64,000 nt of DNA from Nonomuraea sp. NEAU-A123 (GCF_018603905.1 NZ_JAHFZZ010000005.1:62001-126000); one strand, 5' to 3'. Shown: positions 33,956 to 42,767, counted from the stretch's first letter. The notes: generated by a model not told the origin, from the letters alone. Made by a program: numbers and translations.

Positions 33956-35502
33956 GCGCATCTCGTCGACGCCGGCTGGTCGCCGGTGTGTTGACGCTAA
34001 CGGCTGCTCTTCTCGCGTCCGCCTGCTCCAGCGGCGGCGGGGGAAGCGAGACCGACAGCAGCACGGTGACCATGATGGTCCCGCTGTTCGGTACGGCCCC
34101 CGACCCCAAGGGCGAGATGCAGCAGGCGGTCGAGAAGCTCGTCGGCAAGAAGCTCCAGATCACCTGGGTGCCCAACGCCGACTACAACGACAAGACCAAC
34201 GTCACGCTGGCCTCGGACAAGATGCCGCAGATCATGGTCATCCAGGGTGACAAGACCTCGTCGTTCGTCCGCGCCGCCCAGGCCGGGGCGTTCTGGGACC
34301 TGACCGACAAGCTGGACAAGTACCCGAACCTGAAGAACCGGGACGCGCGGACGGTCCGGAACTCCTCCACCAACGGCAAGATCTACGGCCTCTACCGGAT
34401 CCGTCCCCTGCTCCGCTCGGCCGTCGTGATCAACAAGCAGTGGATGGAGAAGCTCGGGCTGAAGACGCCTGAGACCGTCGACGACCTCTACGACATCGCC
34501 AAGGCGTTCACGGAGAAGGACCCCGACGGCAACGGTAAGAAGGACACCTACGGCCTGATCATCCCCAAGTGGCCGTCCCCGCAGTACGGCAGCGCCAGCC
34601 CGTACGACGTGATCGAGACCTGGTTCGGTGCCCCGAACGTCTGGGGTGAGCGGGATGGCAAGCTCGTCCCCGGCTTCGACACCCCCGAGTTCATCGAGGC
34701 GAACAAGTTCGTCAAGAAGATGGTCGACGAGGGCCTGGTCAACCCCGACTACGCCACCCTCGACTCGGCCAAGTGGAACGACCCGTTCGTCCAGGGCAAG
34801 GGCGGCATGATCATCGACGTCAACGTCCGTGGCACCAACCTCCTCGACCTGCTCAAGGAGAAGGACCCCAACGACTTCGACAAGGTCGTCACGGTCGGCA
34901 ACCTCAAGCGTTCCGACGGCAAGAAATTCTCCTACCCCTTCACCGGCTACAACGGCGTCATCGCCATCCCGAGGCAGAGCGTGCAGACCGAGCAGCAGCT
35001 CGACGAGGTGCTGACGGTCCTGGACAAGATGGCCTCCAAGGAGGGCGGGATCCTGCTGAGCAACGGGATCGAGGGCCGCAACTTCAAGGTCCAGGACGGC
35101 TCGGCCGCCCGCATCAACCAGGACGACCCCAAGATCAAGGTCGTCCAGCAGGACGTGGAAAAGGCGTTCATCCAGCTCGGCACCACCGCCAGCGTCGGCC
35201 TCGGCGCCTACCCGGACCTGTACGCGGACAAGCCGCACCAGGACCAGGTCACGCTGCGCAACAAGCTGGCCGAAGAGGACCTGAAGACCGCCGTGCACAA
35301 CCCGGCGCTCCCGGTCATGCCGCCCACCGCCATCGCCAAGGGCCAGACCCTCGACCCGATCATCACCGACGCCCGGATCAAGTTCATCTCCGGCGCGATC
35401 GACGAGGCGGGGCTGAAGGCCGAGATCAAGCGCTGGTACGACAACGGCGGCACCCAGATCGCCGCCGAGACCAACGACCTGGTCTCCAAGCTCGGCAACT
35501 GA
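33952..35502 (+). CDS. Extracellular solute-binding lipoprotein (LplA/YesO-like)
   Basis: A 516-residue family 1 binding protein. The signal peptide is lipoprotein-type: basic start (SRRRRLVAGV), hydrophobic core, lipobox LLASAC with Cys near 24, then a Ser/Gly linker. The long form of over 500 residues and features such as WPSPQYGSASPYDVIETWFGAPN resemble LplA-type proteins that serve complex pectin or host-glycan oligosaccharides. The ATG overlaps the DUF624 stop. It is probably the receptor for the two permeases downstream; the ATPase is not encoded here, as is usual when a shared MsiK-like ATPase is used. Confidence 0.9.
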   Translation: MSASRRRRLVAGVLTLTAALLASACSSGGGGSETDSSTVTMMVPLFGTAPDPKGEMQQAVEKLVGKKLQITWVPNADYNDKTNVTLASDKMPQIMVIQGDKTSSFVRAAQAGAFWDLTDKLDKYPNLKNRDARTVRNSSTNGKIYGLYRIRPLLRSAVVINKQWMEKLGLKTPETVDDLYDIAKAFTEKDPDGNGKKDTYGLIIPKWPSPQYGSASPYDVIETWFGAPNVWGERDGKLVPGFDTPEFIEANKFVKKMVDEGLVNPDYATLDSAKWNDPFVQGKGGMIIDVNVRGTNLLDLLKEKDPNDFDKVVTVGNLKRSDGKKFSYPFTGYNGVIAIPRQSVQTEQQLDEVLTVLDKMASKEGGILLSNGIEGRNFKVQDGSAARINQDDPKIKVVQQDVEKAFIQLGTTASVGLGAYPDLYADKPHQDQVTLRNKLAEEDLKTAVHNPALPVMPPTAIAKGQTLDPIITDARIKFISGAIDEAGLKAEIKRWYDNGGTQIAAETNDLVSKLGN

Positions 35503-35512
35503 CCTCGCCCGA

Positions 35513-35537
35513 GGGGCCCGGGACATTCCCGGGCCCC
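35513..35537 (+). terminator. Intra-operon hairpin between binding-protein and permease genes
   Basis: GGGGCCCGGG (35513-35522) and CCCGGGCCCC (35528-35537) form a perfect 10-bp stem with loop ACATT, starting 10 nt after the binding-protein stop and followed by TTCTGTG. Such hairpins typically stabilise the binding-protein message or partially terminate, giving binding protein in excess of permeases. Confidence 0.7.
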
Positions 35538-35557
35538 TTCTGTGAAAGGAGGTGGCT

Positions 35558-36529
35558 GTGGCCACCGACCTGGCGCCGCCTCCCACGAGGGCGGCCACCA
35601 AACCCGGGCGCCGCCGCGAGAGGCTGACGTTCCGCACCGCCCTGCTGCGTTACCGCTGGCTGTACCTGATGCTGCTGCCCGGTCTCGCGTACTTCATCGT
35701 CTTCAAGTACCTGCCGATGTACGGCGTGACCATCGCCTTCCAGGACTTCCTGCCGTTCCTCGGCTACTCCGGCAGCCCGTGGGTCGGCTTCAAGCACTTC
35801 GAGGAACTGTTCAACGGGCCGGACTTCGGCCGCCTGATGTTCAACACGCTCATCCTGGCGCTGCTGACGGCGGTCTTCGTCTTCCCCGCGCCGATCATCG
35901 TCGCGCTCATGCTGAACGAGCTGCGGCACAGCGTGCTCAAGCGGTCGATCCAGTCGCTGGTCTACATTCCGCACTTCCTGTCCTGGACGATCGTCGCCTC
36001 GCTGACGTACCTGCTGTTCTCCGTGGACTTCGGGGTGATCGCCACTTTCTTCCACGAGTTGCTCGGCGGCAAGAAGATCGACTACGTGGCCCAGCCTGAC
36101 TGGTTCCGGCCGATCATCGTCTTCCAGCTGCTGTGGAAGCAGACCGGCTGGGGCACGATCATCTACCTGGCCGCGCTGGCGGGCGTGAACACCGACCTGT
36201 ACGAGGCGGCCCGCATGGACGGCGCCGGGCGCTTCCGGCAGTTCTGGCACATCACGCTGCCCGCGATCCGGCCCACGATCGTGGTGATGGCCGTCCTGAC
36301 CTCGGGTCACCTGCTCGATACCGGTTTCGAGCAGATCTGGCTGATGACCGGCGCGCTGAACCGCTCGTCGGCGGACGTGTTCGACACCTTCGTCTACTAC
36401 ATGGGCATCACCCAGGGCGCCTTCAGCTACTCCACGGCCGTCGGCCTGTTCAAGGGACTGGTGGGCGTCCTCCTGATCTTCGGCTCCAACTGGCTGGCCA
36501 AGCGCCTCGGCCAGCGTGGACTGTTCTAA
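35558..36529 (+). CDS. ABC transporter permease (LplB/YesP-like)
   Basis: A 323-residue permease with six helices and the EAA loop DLYEAARMDGAGRFRQFWHITLP. The N-terminal FKYLPMYGVTIAFQDF is typical of LplB-type sugar permeases. The GTG at 35558 was chosen because AAAGGAGG ends 5 nt upstream; a GTG at 35552 lies inside that site. It works with the next permease and the lipoprotein. Confidence 0.92.
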   Translation: MATDLAPPPTRAATKPGRRRERLTFRTALLRYRWLYLMLLPGLAYFIVFKYLPMYGVTIAFQDFLPFLGYSGSPWVGFKHFEELFNGPDFGRLMFNTLILALLTAVFVFPAPIIVALMLNELRHSVLKRSIQSLVYIPHFLSWTIVASLTYLLFSVDFGVIATFFHELLGGKKIDYVAQPDWFRPIIVFQLLWKQTGWGTIIYLAALAGVNTDLYEAARMDGAGRFRQFWHITLPAIRPTIVVMAVLTSGHLLDTGFEQIWLMTGALNRSSADVFDTFVYYMGITQGAFSYSTAVGLFKGLVGVLLIFGSNWLAKRLGQRGLF

Positions 36530-36540
36530 GGAGCGCTTGT

Positions 36541-37425
36541 ATGCCCAACCAGTCGACCACACACCAGCACACGCTCGGCAGCCGCGTGTTCGACGTGCTC
36601 AACATCGCCCTGCTGTCGTTCCTGGCGCTGATCACGATCCTGCCGCTGATGTACGTGCTGGCCGGGTCGTTCGCCTCGGAGGCGGAGATCGCCTCACGGC
36701 CGTTCTTCCTGTGGCCGGAGAAGTTCGTCACCACCACCTACGAGTACATCTTCGACTCGGGCACGTTCGTCCGGGCGCTGCTCACCACGATCTGCGTGAC
36801 GGCGGTGGGCACGGTGGTGCAGGTGCTGCTGACGTTCACGATGGCCTACCCGCTGGCCAAGCGGTACCTGCCGGGACGGACGCTGGTCCTCAACCTGGTC
36901 ATCTTCACGCTCGTCTTCACCGGCGGCATGATCCCCACCTATCTGGTGGTGCGGGACCTGGGGATGCTCGACAGCTACTGGGCGCTGATCCTGCCGCTGG
37001 CGATCAACCCCTTCTATCTGATCATCGTGAAGAGCTTCTTCCAGGAGCTGCCGCAGGCGCTGGAGGAGGCGGCGCGCATCGACGGCTGCAACGAGATGGG
37101 CGTCTTCTTCAAGATCGTGCTGCCGCTCTCGAAGCCGATCATCGCGACGTTCTCGCTGTTCTACGCGGTGGGCATCTGGAACGACTACATGTCGCCGCTG
37201 CTGTACATCGACGACTCCAAGAAGTGGACGCTCCAGGTGCTCGTCAGGCAGCTGACCAGCCCCGACGCCCAGAACGCGATGGCCATGCTGGAGTCGGTGT
37301 TCTTCCCCACCCAGGGACTGAAGTTCGCGGTGGTCGTCATCGCGACGCTGCCGATCCTGCTGTTCTACCCGTTCCTGCAGAAGCACTTCTCCAAGGGTGT
37401 GCTGCTCGGGTCGGTCAAGGAGTGA
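36541..37425 (+). CDS. ABC transporter permease (LplC/YesQ-like)
   Basis: A 294-residue permease, six helices, with the EAA loop ALEEAARIDGCNEMGVFFKIVLP and the C-terminal FLQKHFSKGVLLGSVKE that is nearly invariant in LplC-type proteins. The ATG at 36541 follows AAGGAGCG. The stop overlaps the GTG of the esterase gene, linking import and processing. Confidence 0.93.
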   Translation: MPNQSTTHQHTLGSRVFDVLNIALLSFLALITILPLMYVLAGSFASEAEIASRPFFLWPEKFVTTTYEYIFDSGTFVRALLTTICVTAVGTVVQVLLTFTMAYPLAKRYLPGRTLVLNLVIFTLVFTGGMIPTYLVVRDLGMLDSYWALILPLAINPFYLIIVKSFFQELPQALEEAARIDGCNEMGVFFKIVLPLSKPIIATFSLFYAVGIWNDYMSPLLYIDDSKKWTLQVLVRQLTSPDAQNAMAMLESVFFPTQGLKFAVVVIATLPILLFYPFLQKHFSKGVLLGSVKE

Positions 37426-38042
37426 CCCGTACGGTCCTGCTGGCGGGTGACTCGACCGTCGCCTCCTGCCCGGCGGCCGAGGCGCCCATGTCGGGGTGGG
37501 GCGCGCAGCTCGCGGCCCACACCGGCGGCCCGGTGCGCAACTTCGCCAAGGGCGGCGCCACCACCGCGAGCCACCGGGCCGAGGGGCTGTGGGCGGCGCT
37601 GCTGCTGGAGGTCACCCCCGGCGACGTCGTGGTGATCCAGTTCGGGCACAACGACCAGAAGGAACCCGGCCTGCCGTACCGGGAGAATCTCCGCCTCTTC
37701 GCCGAGGAGGCGCGGCGGGCGGGCGCGCTGCCGGTGTTGTGCACGCCGGTGCAGCGGCGCAGGTTCGACGGCGACCGGCTGGTGCCGACCCATGGCGGCT
37801 GTCCCGGCCAGGTGCGCGAGCTGGCGGCGGCCGAGGGCCTGCCGCTGATCGACCTGACCGTCGCGACCACCGAGCTGTACGAGCGGCTCGGACCCGAGGG
37901 CTCCAAGGCCCTGTTCACCCATTTCGCGCCCGGCGAGCACCCGCTCTATCCCGACGGCGTGGCCGACGACACCCACTTCTGCTTCCGCGGCGCCGACGAG
38001 GTGGCGGTGATGGTCGCCGAGCGACTCAAGGAGATCTTTTGA
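37422..38042 (+). CDS. SGNH-hydrolase, probable rhamnogalacturonan acetylesterase (RhgT/YesT-like)
   Basis: A 206-residue GDSL-type esterase: the nucleophile block is LLAGDSTVA (Ser11), the oxyanion Asn is in FGHNDQK, and the catalytic Asp-His is in ADDTHFCFRGA. The order and length match rhamnogalacturonan acetylesterases. No signal peptide is present, so it would remove acetyl groups from imported oligomers. The GTG overlaps the permease stop, and the stop overlaps the TTG of the next gene. Confidence 0.85.
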   Translation: MTRTVLLAGDSTVASCPAAEAPMSGWGAQLAAHTGGPVRNFAKGGATTASHRAEGLWAALLLEVTPGDVVVIQFGHNDQKEPGLPYRENLRLFAEEARRAGALPVLCTPVQRRRFDGDRLVPTHGGCPGQVRELAAAEGLPLIDLTVATTELYERLGPEGSKALFTHFAPGEHPLYPDGVADDTHFCFRGADEVAVMVAERLKEIF

Positions 38043-40627
38043 CGACGCTGAACTGGCTGGACCACCCCAAGGAGCAGGGCGTGACCTGGGGAGTGCCGTG
38101 GCCGAGGGGCGCCGTCGAGCGGACGGCGCCGTTCGCGCTCACCGATCCCGAGGGCCGTGGGGTGCCGGTGCAGAGCTGGGTGACGGCCACCTGGCCGGAC
38201 GGGTCGGTCAAGTGGTCGGCGCACGCGATCGGGCCGCAGCGCGAACCCGCCGCGTCGTACGAGCTCACGAAGGAGCGACCGGCCGCCGTGCCGGAGCGGC
38301 CCGTCACCGTCGTCCACGAGGACGGTGCGCTGCGGGTGAGCACGGGCCCCGTCACCTGGACGATCGAGGAGACGGGGGACACGCTGGCGCGCTCCGTCTC
38401 CCACGGCTCCCGCGAGATCGCCAGGGACGTCCGCCTGATCAGCCTCCACCAGGACGGCCCCACCCCGGACGACGCCGGCACCGTCACCCGCGAGCAGGCC
38501 ACGGGGATCGTCCGCGAGGTCACCGTCGAGCAGGACGGCCCCGTCCGGGCCGTGATCCGGCTGACGGGCGATCACGGCGGCCGGCTGCCGTTCACCGTCC
38601 GCCTGTACTTCTACGCGGGCGCCGAGGACGTGCGCGTCATGCACACGTTCGTCTGGGACGGCGACCCGGAGCGGGACTTCCTGGCCGGGCTCGGCCTGCG
38701 CGCCGACGTGGTCATGCGCGACGAGCTCCACGACCGCCACGTGCGGCTGGCCGGACAGGACGGCTTCCTCACCGAGGCCGTACGCGGCCTGACCGGGCTG
38801 CGCCGCGACCCGGGCGAGGCCGTACGGCGGGCCCAGGTCGAAGGCCGGCCGTGCGGCCCGATCGGCAACCCCGAGGTGGCGAACCGCCTGCACCTCATCC
38901 CCGCGTGGAACGACCACACCCTCGACCAGACCTCGGCCGACGGCTTCACCCTGCGCAAACGCACCGCCGACGGCCACGCCTGGGTGACCGTCCCGTCGGG
39001 CACCCGCTCGGCCGGGTACGGCTACCTCGGCGGCGCGAGCGGCGGCCTCGGCTTCGGCCTGCGCGACTTCTGGCGGCTGCACCCGACCCGGCTCGACATC
39101 AGGGGCGCCGCCACCGGCCTGGCCACCGCGACCGTCTGGCTCTGGTCGCCCTCCGCGCCCGCCATGGACCTGCGCTTCTACCACGACGGCATGGGCCAGG
39201 ACACCTTCGCCGAGCAGCTGGAGGGCCTGGAGATCACCTACGAGGACTACGAGCCGGGCTTCGGCGACGCCCACGGCATCGCCCGTACCCACGAACTCAC
39301 GCTGCGCGTCCACGACGCGACGCCGTCGTCGGCGGCCCTGGCCGGGCACGCGGCCGCGATGAACGAGCCGGCGCTGCTGACCGCCGCCCCGGAACGCGTC
39401 CGCGAGGCGGGCGTGTTCGGCGACTGGGCGCTGCCCGACCGCGCCACGCCCGCCCATGCCGCGATCGAGGATCGGCTGGACCTGCTGTTCGACTTCTACC
39501 GGCGCGAGCGGGAGCAGCGCAGGTGGTACGGGTTCTGGGACTACGGCGACGTGATGCACACCTACGACGCCGACCGGCACACCTGGCGCTACGACGTCGG
39601 CGGCTACGCGTGGGACAACTCCGAGCTCTCGCCCGACCTGTGGCTCTGGTACCAGTATCTGCGCACGGGACGGGCCGACGTCTTCCGCTTCGCCGAGGCC
39701 ATGACCCGTCACACCGGCGAGGTCGACGTCTATCATCTCGGCCGCTGGAAGGGCCTGGGCACCAGGCACAACGTGCAGCACTGGGGATGCAGCGCCAAGC
39801 AGCTGCGCATCTCCAACGCCGCCTACCGGCGCTTCTTCTACTACCTGACCGCCGACGAGCGCACCGGCGACCTGCTCGACGAGCTGGCCAGGCCCGAGGA
39901 GACGTTCCTCGCGATCGACCCCACGCGCAAGGTGCGCGAGGACGTCTACACCCCCGACCCGTCCGCCCTGGCGGTCGGGCTCGGCACCGACTGGGGTTCG
40001 CTCGTGGCGGCCTGGCTCACCCGGTGGGAGCGCCACGGCGACGAGCACGCCAAGGACCGGCTGCTGGGCACGATGGCCAGCATCGGCGCGCTGCCACGGG
40101 GGTTTCTGACCGGCGAGGCCCGCCTGGACCTGGCCACGGGCCGGTTCGACACCTCCCGCGACCAGATCTCCGTCTCCCACCTGTCGTCGGTCTTCGGGCT
40201 GCCCGAGATGTGTTCCGAGCTCATCTCGCTCGGCCTGGACGTGCCCGGGTTCGAGCGGGCCTGGCTGGACTACTGCCGGCTCTACCTCGCCCCCGCCGAG
40301 CAGCAGGCCGCCGAGGTGGGCCACCCGCTGAGCGGCATCTCGCTGGTGCAGGCGCACAGCCGCCTCACCGCGTACGCCGCCGTCCGCTCGGGCGACGCCG
40401 GGCTGGCCGCTCTGGCCTGGCGCAAGTTCTTCCTCGACGAGGGCGACCAGCTCAACCGCAACCCCTTGCAGCGCGAGCCGGACTGGCGTCTAACCCGCGT
40501 CGAGGAGCCGCACGTCCTGGCGCACGTGCTGGAGGCGCCGTTCGTCTCCACCAACGACGCCGCCCAGTACGGCCTGGCCGCGATCCAGAACCTGGCGCTG
40601 ATCGGCGACCACCTGCCGACGGATTAA
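38039..40627 (+). CDS. YetA/PcRGLX-like protein, candidate exo-rhamnogalacturonan lyase (PL26 type)
   Basis: An 862-residue protein similar in length and context to Bacillus subtilis YetA, which lies beside lplABC. It has an N-terminal beta-sandwich (WPDGSVKWSAHA near residue 60) and a central to C-terminal helical part with WYGFWDYGDVMHTYD, GGYAWDNSELSPDLWLWYQY and a HNVQHWGCSAKQ block. Fungal PcRGLX relatives are exo-acting rhamnogalacturonan lyases. No signal peptide is seen, so it likely works in the cytoplasm. The start is a TTG within the upstream stop. Activity is inferred from family and cluster. Confidence 0.78.
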   Translation: MTTLNWLDHPKEQGVTWGVPWPRGAVERTAPFALTDPEGRGVPVQSWVTATWPDGSVKWSAHAIGPQREPAASYELTKERPAAVPERPVTVVHEDGALRVSTGPVTWTIEETGDTLARSVSHGSREIARDVRLISLHQDGPTPDDAGTVTREQATGIVREVTVEQDGPVRAVIRLTGDHGGRLPFTVRLYFYAGAEDVRVMHTFVWDGDPERDFLAGLGLRADVVMRDELHDRHVRLAGQDGFLTEAVRGLTGLRRDPGEAVRRAQVEGRPCGPIGNPEVANRLHLIPAWNDHTLDQTSADGFTLRKRTADGHAWVTVPSGTRSAGYGYLGGASGGLGFGLRDFWRLHPTRLDIRGAATGLATATVWLWSPSAPAMDLRFYHDGMGQDTFAEQLEGLEITYEDYEPGFGDAHGIARTHELTLRVHDATPSSAALAGHAAAMNEPALLTAAPERVREAGVFGDWALPDRATPAHAAIEDRLDLLFDFYRREREQRRWYGFWDYGDVMHTYDADRHTWRYDVGGYAWDNSELSPDLWLWYQYLRTGRADVFRFAEAMTRHTGEVDVYHLGRWKGLGTRHNVQHWGCSAKQLRISNAAYRRFFYYLTADERTGDLLDELARPEETFLAIDPTRKVREDVYTPDPSALAVGLGTDWGSLVAAWLTRWERHGDEHAKDRLLGTMASIGALPRGFLTGEARLDLATGRFDTSRDQISVSHLSSVFGLPEMCSELISLGLDVPGFERAWLDYCRLYLAPAEQQAAEVGHPLSGISLVQAHSRLTAYAAVRSGDAGLAALAWRKFFLDEGDQLNRNPLQREPDWRLTRVEEPHVLAHVLEAPFVSTNDAAQYGLAAIQNLALIGDHLPTD

Positions 40628-40655
40628 GCAGAGGTGGGGCTCCCGGCGGGGGCCC

Positions 40656-40661
40656 TACACT
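40656..40661 (+). promoter_or_regulatory. Candidate -10 (TACACT) upstream of the ABC-F leader
   Basis: TACACT ends 7 nt before the ATG at 40669, a spacing that would make the 5-codon leader frame leaderless. No clear -35 is visible. Confidence 0.4.
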
Positions 40662-40668
40662 GATCTGT

Positions 40669-40686
40669 ATGCACACTCCCGATTGA
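40669..40686 (+). CDS. Possible 5-codon leader peptide MHTPD before the ABC-F gene
   Basis: ATG-CAC-ACT-CCC-GAT-TGA lies 57 nt before the ABC-F start. Its codons 2-5 form the left arm of an inverted repeat (40673-40682) whose right arm (40723-40732) contains the only ribosome-site-like sequence of the ABC-F gene. Several antibiotic-resistance ABC-F genes are controlled by leader-peptide attenuation. Here the evidence is architecture only. Confidence 0.4.
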   Translation: MHTPD

Positions 40687-40732
40687 CCGGCGTCGCCACG
40701 CCCAACTCTTCTTACCCCTAGCTCGGGAGTGT
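40673..40732 (+). promoter_or_regulatory. Inverted repeat sequestering the ABC-F ribosome site
   Basis: ACACTCCCGA (40673-40682) and TCGGGAGTGT (40723-40732) are exact complements. The right arm includes GGGAG, 13 nt before the ATG at 40743. Pairing would hide it, and a ribosome stalled on the leader frame would free it. Confidence 0.55.
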
Positions 40733-40742
40733 TCCGTCAATC

Positions 40743-42341
40743 ATGATCATCGCCAGTGACATCGAGCTGCGCGCGGGTGCGCGCCTGCTCATAGAGAACG
40801 CCTCCTTCCGGGTCAATCCCGGCGACAAGATCGGCCTCGTCGGCCGCAACGGCGCGGGCAAGACCACGCTGACCAAGGTGCTGGCCGGCGAGGGGATGCC
40901 CGCCGCCGGCACCGTCACCACCAGCGGCAGCGTCGGCTACCTGCCGCAGGACCCGCGCACCGGCGACCTGCAGGTGCTCGCCCGCGACCGCATCCTGTCG
41001 GCGAGAGGGCTCGACGAGGTGCTGCGCAAGCTGCGCGAGGCCGAGGTCGGCATGTCCTCCGCCGACGTGCGCACCCGCGACAAGGCCGTCCGGCAGTACG
41101 GCAGGCTCGAAGACCAGATGCACGTGCTCGGCGGCTACGCGGCCGAGTCCGAGGCCGCCTCCATCGCCTCCAGTCTCGGCCTGCCCGACCGGGTGCTCGG
41201 ACAGCCACTGAAAACGCTTTCAGGCGGCCAGCGAAGGCGTGTGGAATTGGCACGCATTCTTTTCAGCGGAGCGGAAACTCTCCTTCTCGACGAGCCGACA
41301 AACCACCTAGATGCGGACTCAATCGGGTGGCTTCGTGATTTTTTGCGATCGCATCAGGGCGGCTTGGTGATCATCAGTCACGACGTGGGCCTTCTTGAAG
41401 CGACGGTCAACAAGGTGCTGCACCTGGACGCCAACCGCAGTGTGATCGACCACTACAACGTCGGCTGGAAAGCCTATCTGGCTCAGCGCGAGACCGACGA
41501 GAAGCGCAGGAAGCGCGAGCGGGCCAACGCCGAGAAGCAGGCGGGCGCGCTGCTCTCGCAGGCCGACAAGATGCGGGCCAAGGCCACCAAGGCCAAGGCC
41601 GCCCAGGACATGATGCGCCGCGCGCACCGGCTGCTGGCCGGCACGGAGGAGGAGCGCCAGAGCGACAAGGTCGCCAAGCTGCGCTTCCCCGACCCGCTGC
41701 CCTGCGGGCGCACGCCCCTGACGGGTGCGGGCCTGTCCAAGACGTACGGCTCGCTGGAGGTCTTCACCGACATCGACGTGGCCATCGACCGAGGTCACCG
41801 AGTCGTGATCCTCGGACTCAACGGCGCGGGCAAGACCACGTTGCTGAGGATCCTGGGCGGGGTCGAACAACCCGACAGCGGCGAGATCAGGCCCGGCCAC
41901 GGCCTCAAGGTCGGCTATTACGCCCAGGAGCACGAGACTCTCGAGGCCGACAGGACCCTCCTGGAGAACATGCGCTCGGCCGGTGGCGAGTTCACCGACA
42001 CCGAGTTGCGCAAGGTGCTCGGCTCCTTCCTGTTCTCCGGCGACGACGCCGACAAGCCGGCGGGTGTGCTGTCCGGCGGCGAGAAGACCCGGCTGGCACT
42101 GGCCATGCTGGTCCTCTCGAGTGCGAACGTACTTCTGCTCGATGAGCCCACGAACAACCTAGATCCAGTCAGCCGCGAGCAAGTTCTGAACGCTCTGAGG
42201 TCGTATTCAGGAGCAATCGTCCTGGTTACCCATGACGAGGGTGCCGTTGACGCCCTGTCACCGGATAGGGTGATCTTGCTACCAGACGGAACTGAAGACG
42301 CATGGAGCGAAGAATTTTCCGATCTTGTGGCACTTGCCTGA
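40743..42341 (+). CDS. ABC-F family ATPase (ribosome-associated)
   Basis: A 532-residue protein with two ABC domains and no membrane segments. Walker A motifs are GRNGAGKTT (near 38) and GLNGAGKTT; signatures are LSGGQRRRVELA and LSGGEKTRLALA; Walker B motifs are LLLDEPTNHLD and LLLDEPTNNLD. The charged interdomain linker (about 240-310, rich in Lys/Arg) is the P-site tRNA interaction motif region. ABC-F proteins act in the ribosomal E site as translation factors or antibiotic-protection proteins; which applies here is unclear. The signature-Walker B parts of both domains use noticeably more A/T-rich codons than the rest. Confidence 0.92.
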   Translation: MIIASDIELRAGARLLIENASFRVNPGDKIGLVGRNGAGKTTLTKVLAGEGMPAAGTVTTSGSVGYLPQDPRTGDLQVLARDRILSARGLDEVLRKLREAEVGMSSADVRTRDKAVRQYGRLEDQMHVLGGYAAESEAASIASSLGLPDRVLGQPLKTLSGGQRRRVELARILFSGAETLLLDEPTNHLDADSIGWLRDFLRSHQGGLVIISHDVGLLEATVNKVLHLDANRSVIDHYNVGWKAYLAQRETDEKRRKRERANAEKQAGALLSQADKMRAKATKAKAAQDMMRRAHRLLAGTEEERQSDKVAKLRFPDPLPCGRTPLTGAGLSKTYGSLEVFTDIDVAIDRGHRVVILGLNGAGKTTLLRILGGVEQPDSGEIRPGHGLKVGYYAQEHETLEADRTLLENMRSAGGEFTDTELRKVLGSFLFSGDDADKPAGVLSGGEKTRLALAMLVLSSANVLLLDEPTNNLDPVSREQVLNALRSYSGAIVLVTHDEGAVDALSPDRVILLPDGTEDAWSEEFSDLVALA

Positions 42342-42454
42342 TCTTAATTTGGGTGGGTACGGATCTTTTCCCGTGGAGTAGGTAGCCGATCCCGCTGAAA
42401 TGACTGATCATGGCGGAGTAACGCTGCGGAAGTCCGGCACTACAGGAGGTACTC

Positions 42455-42670
42455 GTGGCCGAGACACTGAAGAAGGGCACCCGGGTCACCGGGGCCGATC
42501 GTGAAAAACTGGCCGGCGATCTTAAGAAGCGCTACGCCGCGGGCGAGAGCATCCGCGCCCTGGCCGCTTCGACCGGTCGGTCATACGGGTTCATCCACCG
42601 CATCCTGAGCGAGTCCGGTGTGACTCTGCGCGGGCGCGGGGGAGCGACCCGAGGCAAGTCCAAGCGCTGA
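42455..42670 (+). CDS. Small helix-turn-helix protein conserved in actinobacteria
   Basis: A 71-residue basic protein. The HTH is around residues 25-52 (KRYAAGESIRALAASTGRSYGFIHRILSESG), with a basic, glycine-rich C-terminus (RGRGGATRGKSKR). The GTG follows a strong CAGGAGGTACTC site. It looks like a small DNA-binding or nucleoid protein; targets unknown. It stands alone between the ABC-F and crotonase genes. Confidence 0.82.
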   Translation: MAETLKKGTRVTGADREKLAGDLKKRYAAGESIRALAASTGRSYGFIHRILSESGVTLRGRGGATRGKSKR

Positions 42671-42717
42671 CGGCCGCCTCGGTACGTGCGACCGCAGCCG
42701 CTCGTCCCAAGTCAGCC

Positions 42718-42767
42718 GCCGTCGCGCCCGAGCCAGAATCATATTCTATAGGCTCGGGCGCGACGGC
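42718..42767 (+). terminator. 17-bp perfect inverted repeat with an AT-rich loop
   Basis: GCCGTCGCGCCCGAGCC (42718-42734) and its exact complement (42751-42767) enclose a 16-nt AT-rich loop that contains a further AGAAT/ATTCT pair. It lies 48 nt after the HTH gene and 23 nt before the crotonase ATG. The loop includes TATTCT, a good -10, so the element may be a terminator for the first gene and promoter DNA for the second. Confidence 0.65.

Noticed and set aside
38098..40686. An 862-codon plus-strand frame overlapping the YetA-like gene in another frame, and several similar long frames
   Set aside because: They are Arg/Ala/Gly/Pro-rich shadows produced by high GC at third positions. The frame starting at 38039 has recognisable motifs and family length.
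40669..40686. MHTPD as a second RiPP pentapeptide
   Set aside because: No aromatic residues, no modifying enzyme nearby, and it lies in an inverted repeat before an ABC-F gene, so a leader role fits better.
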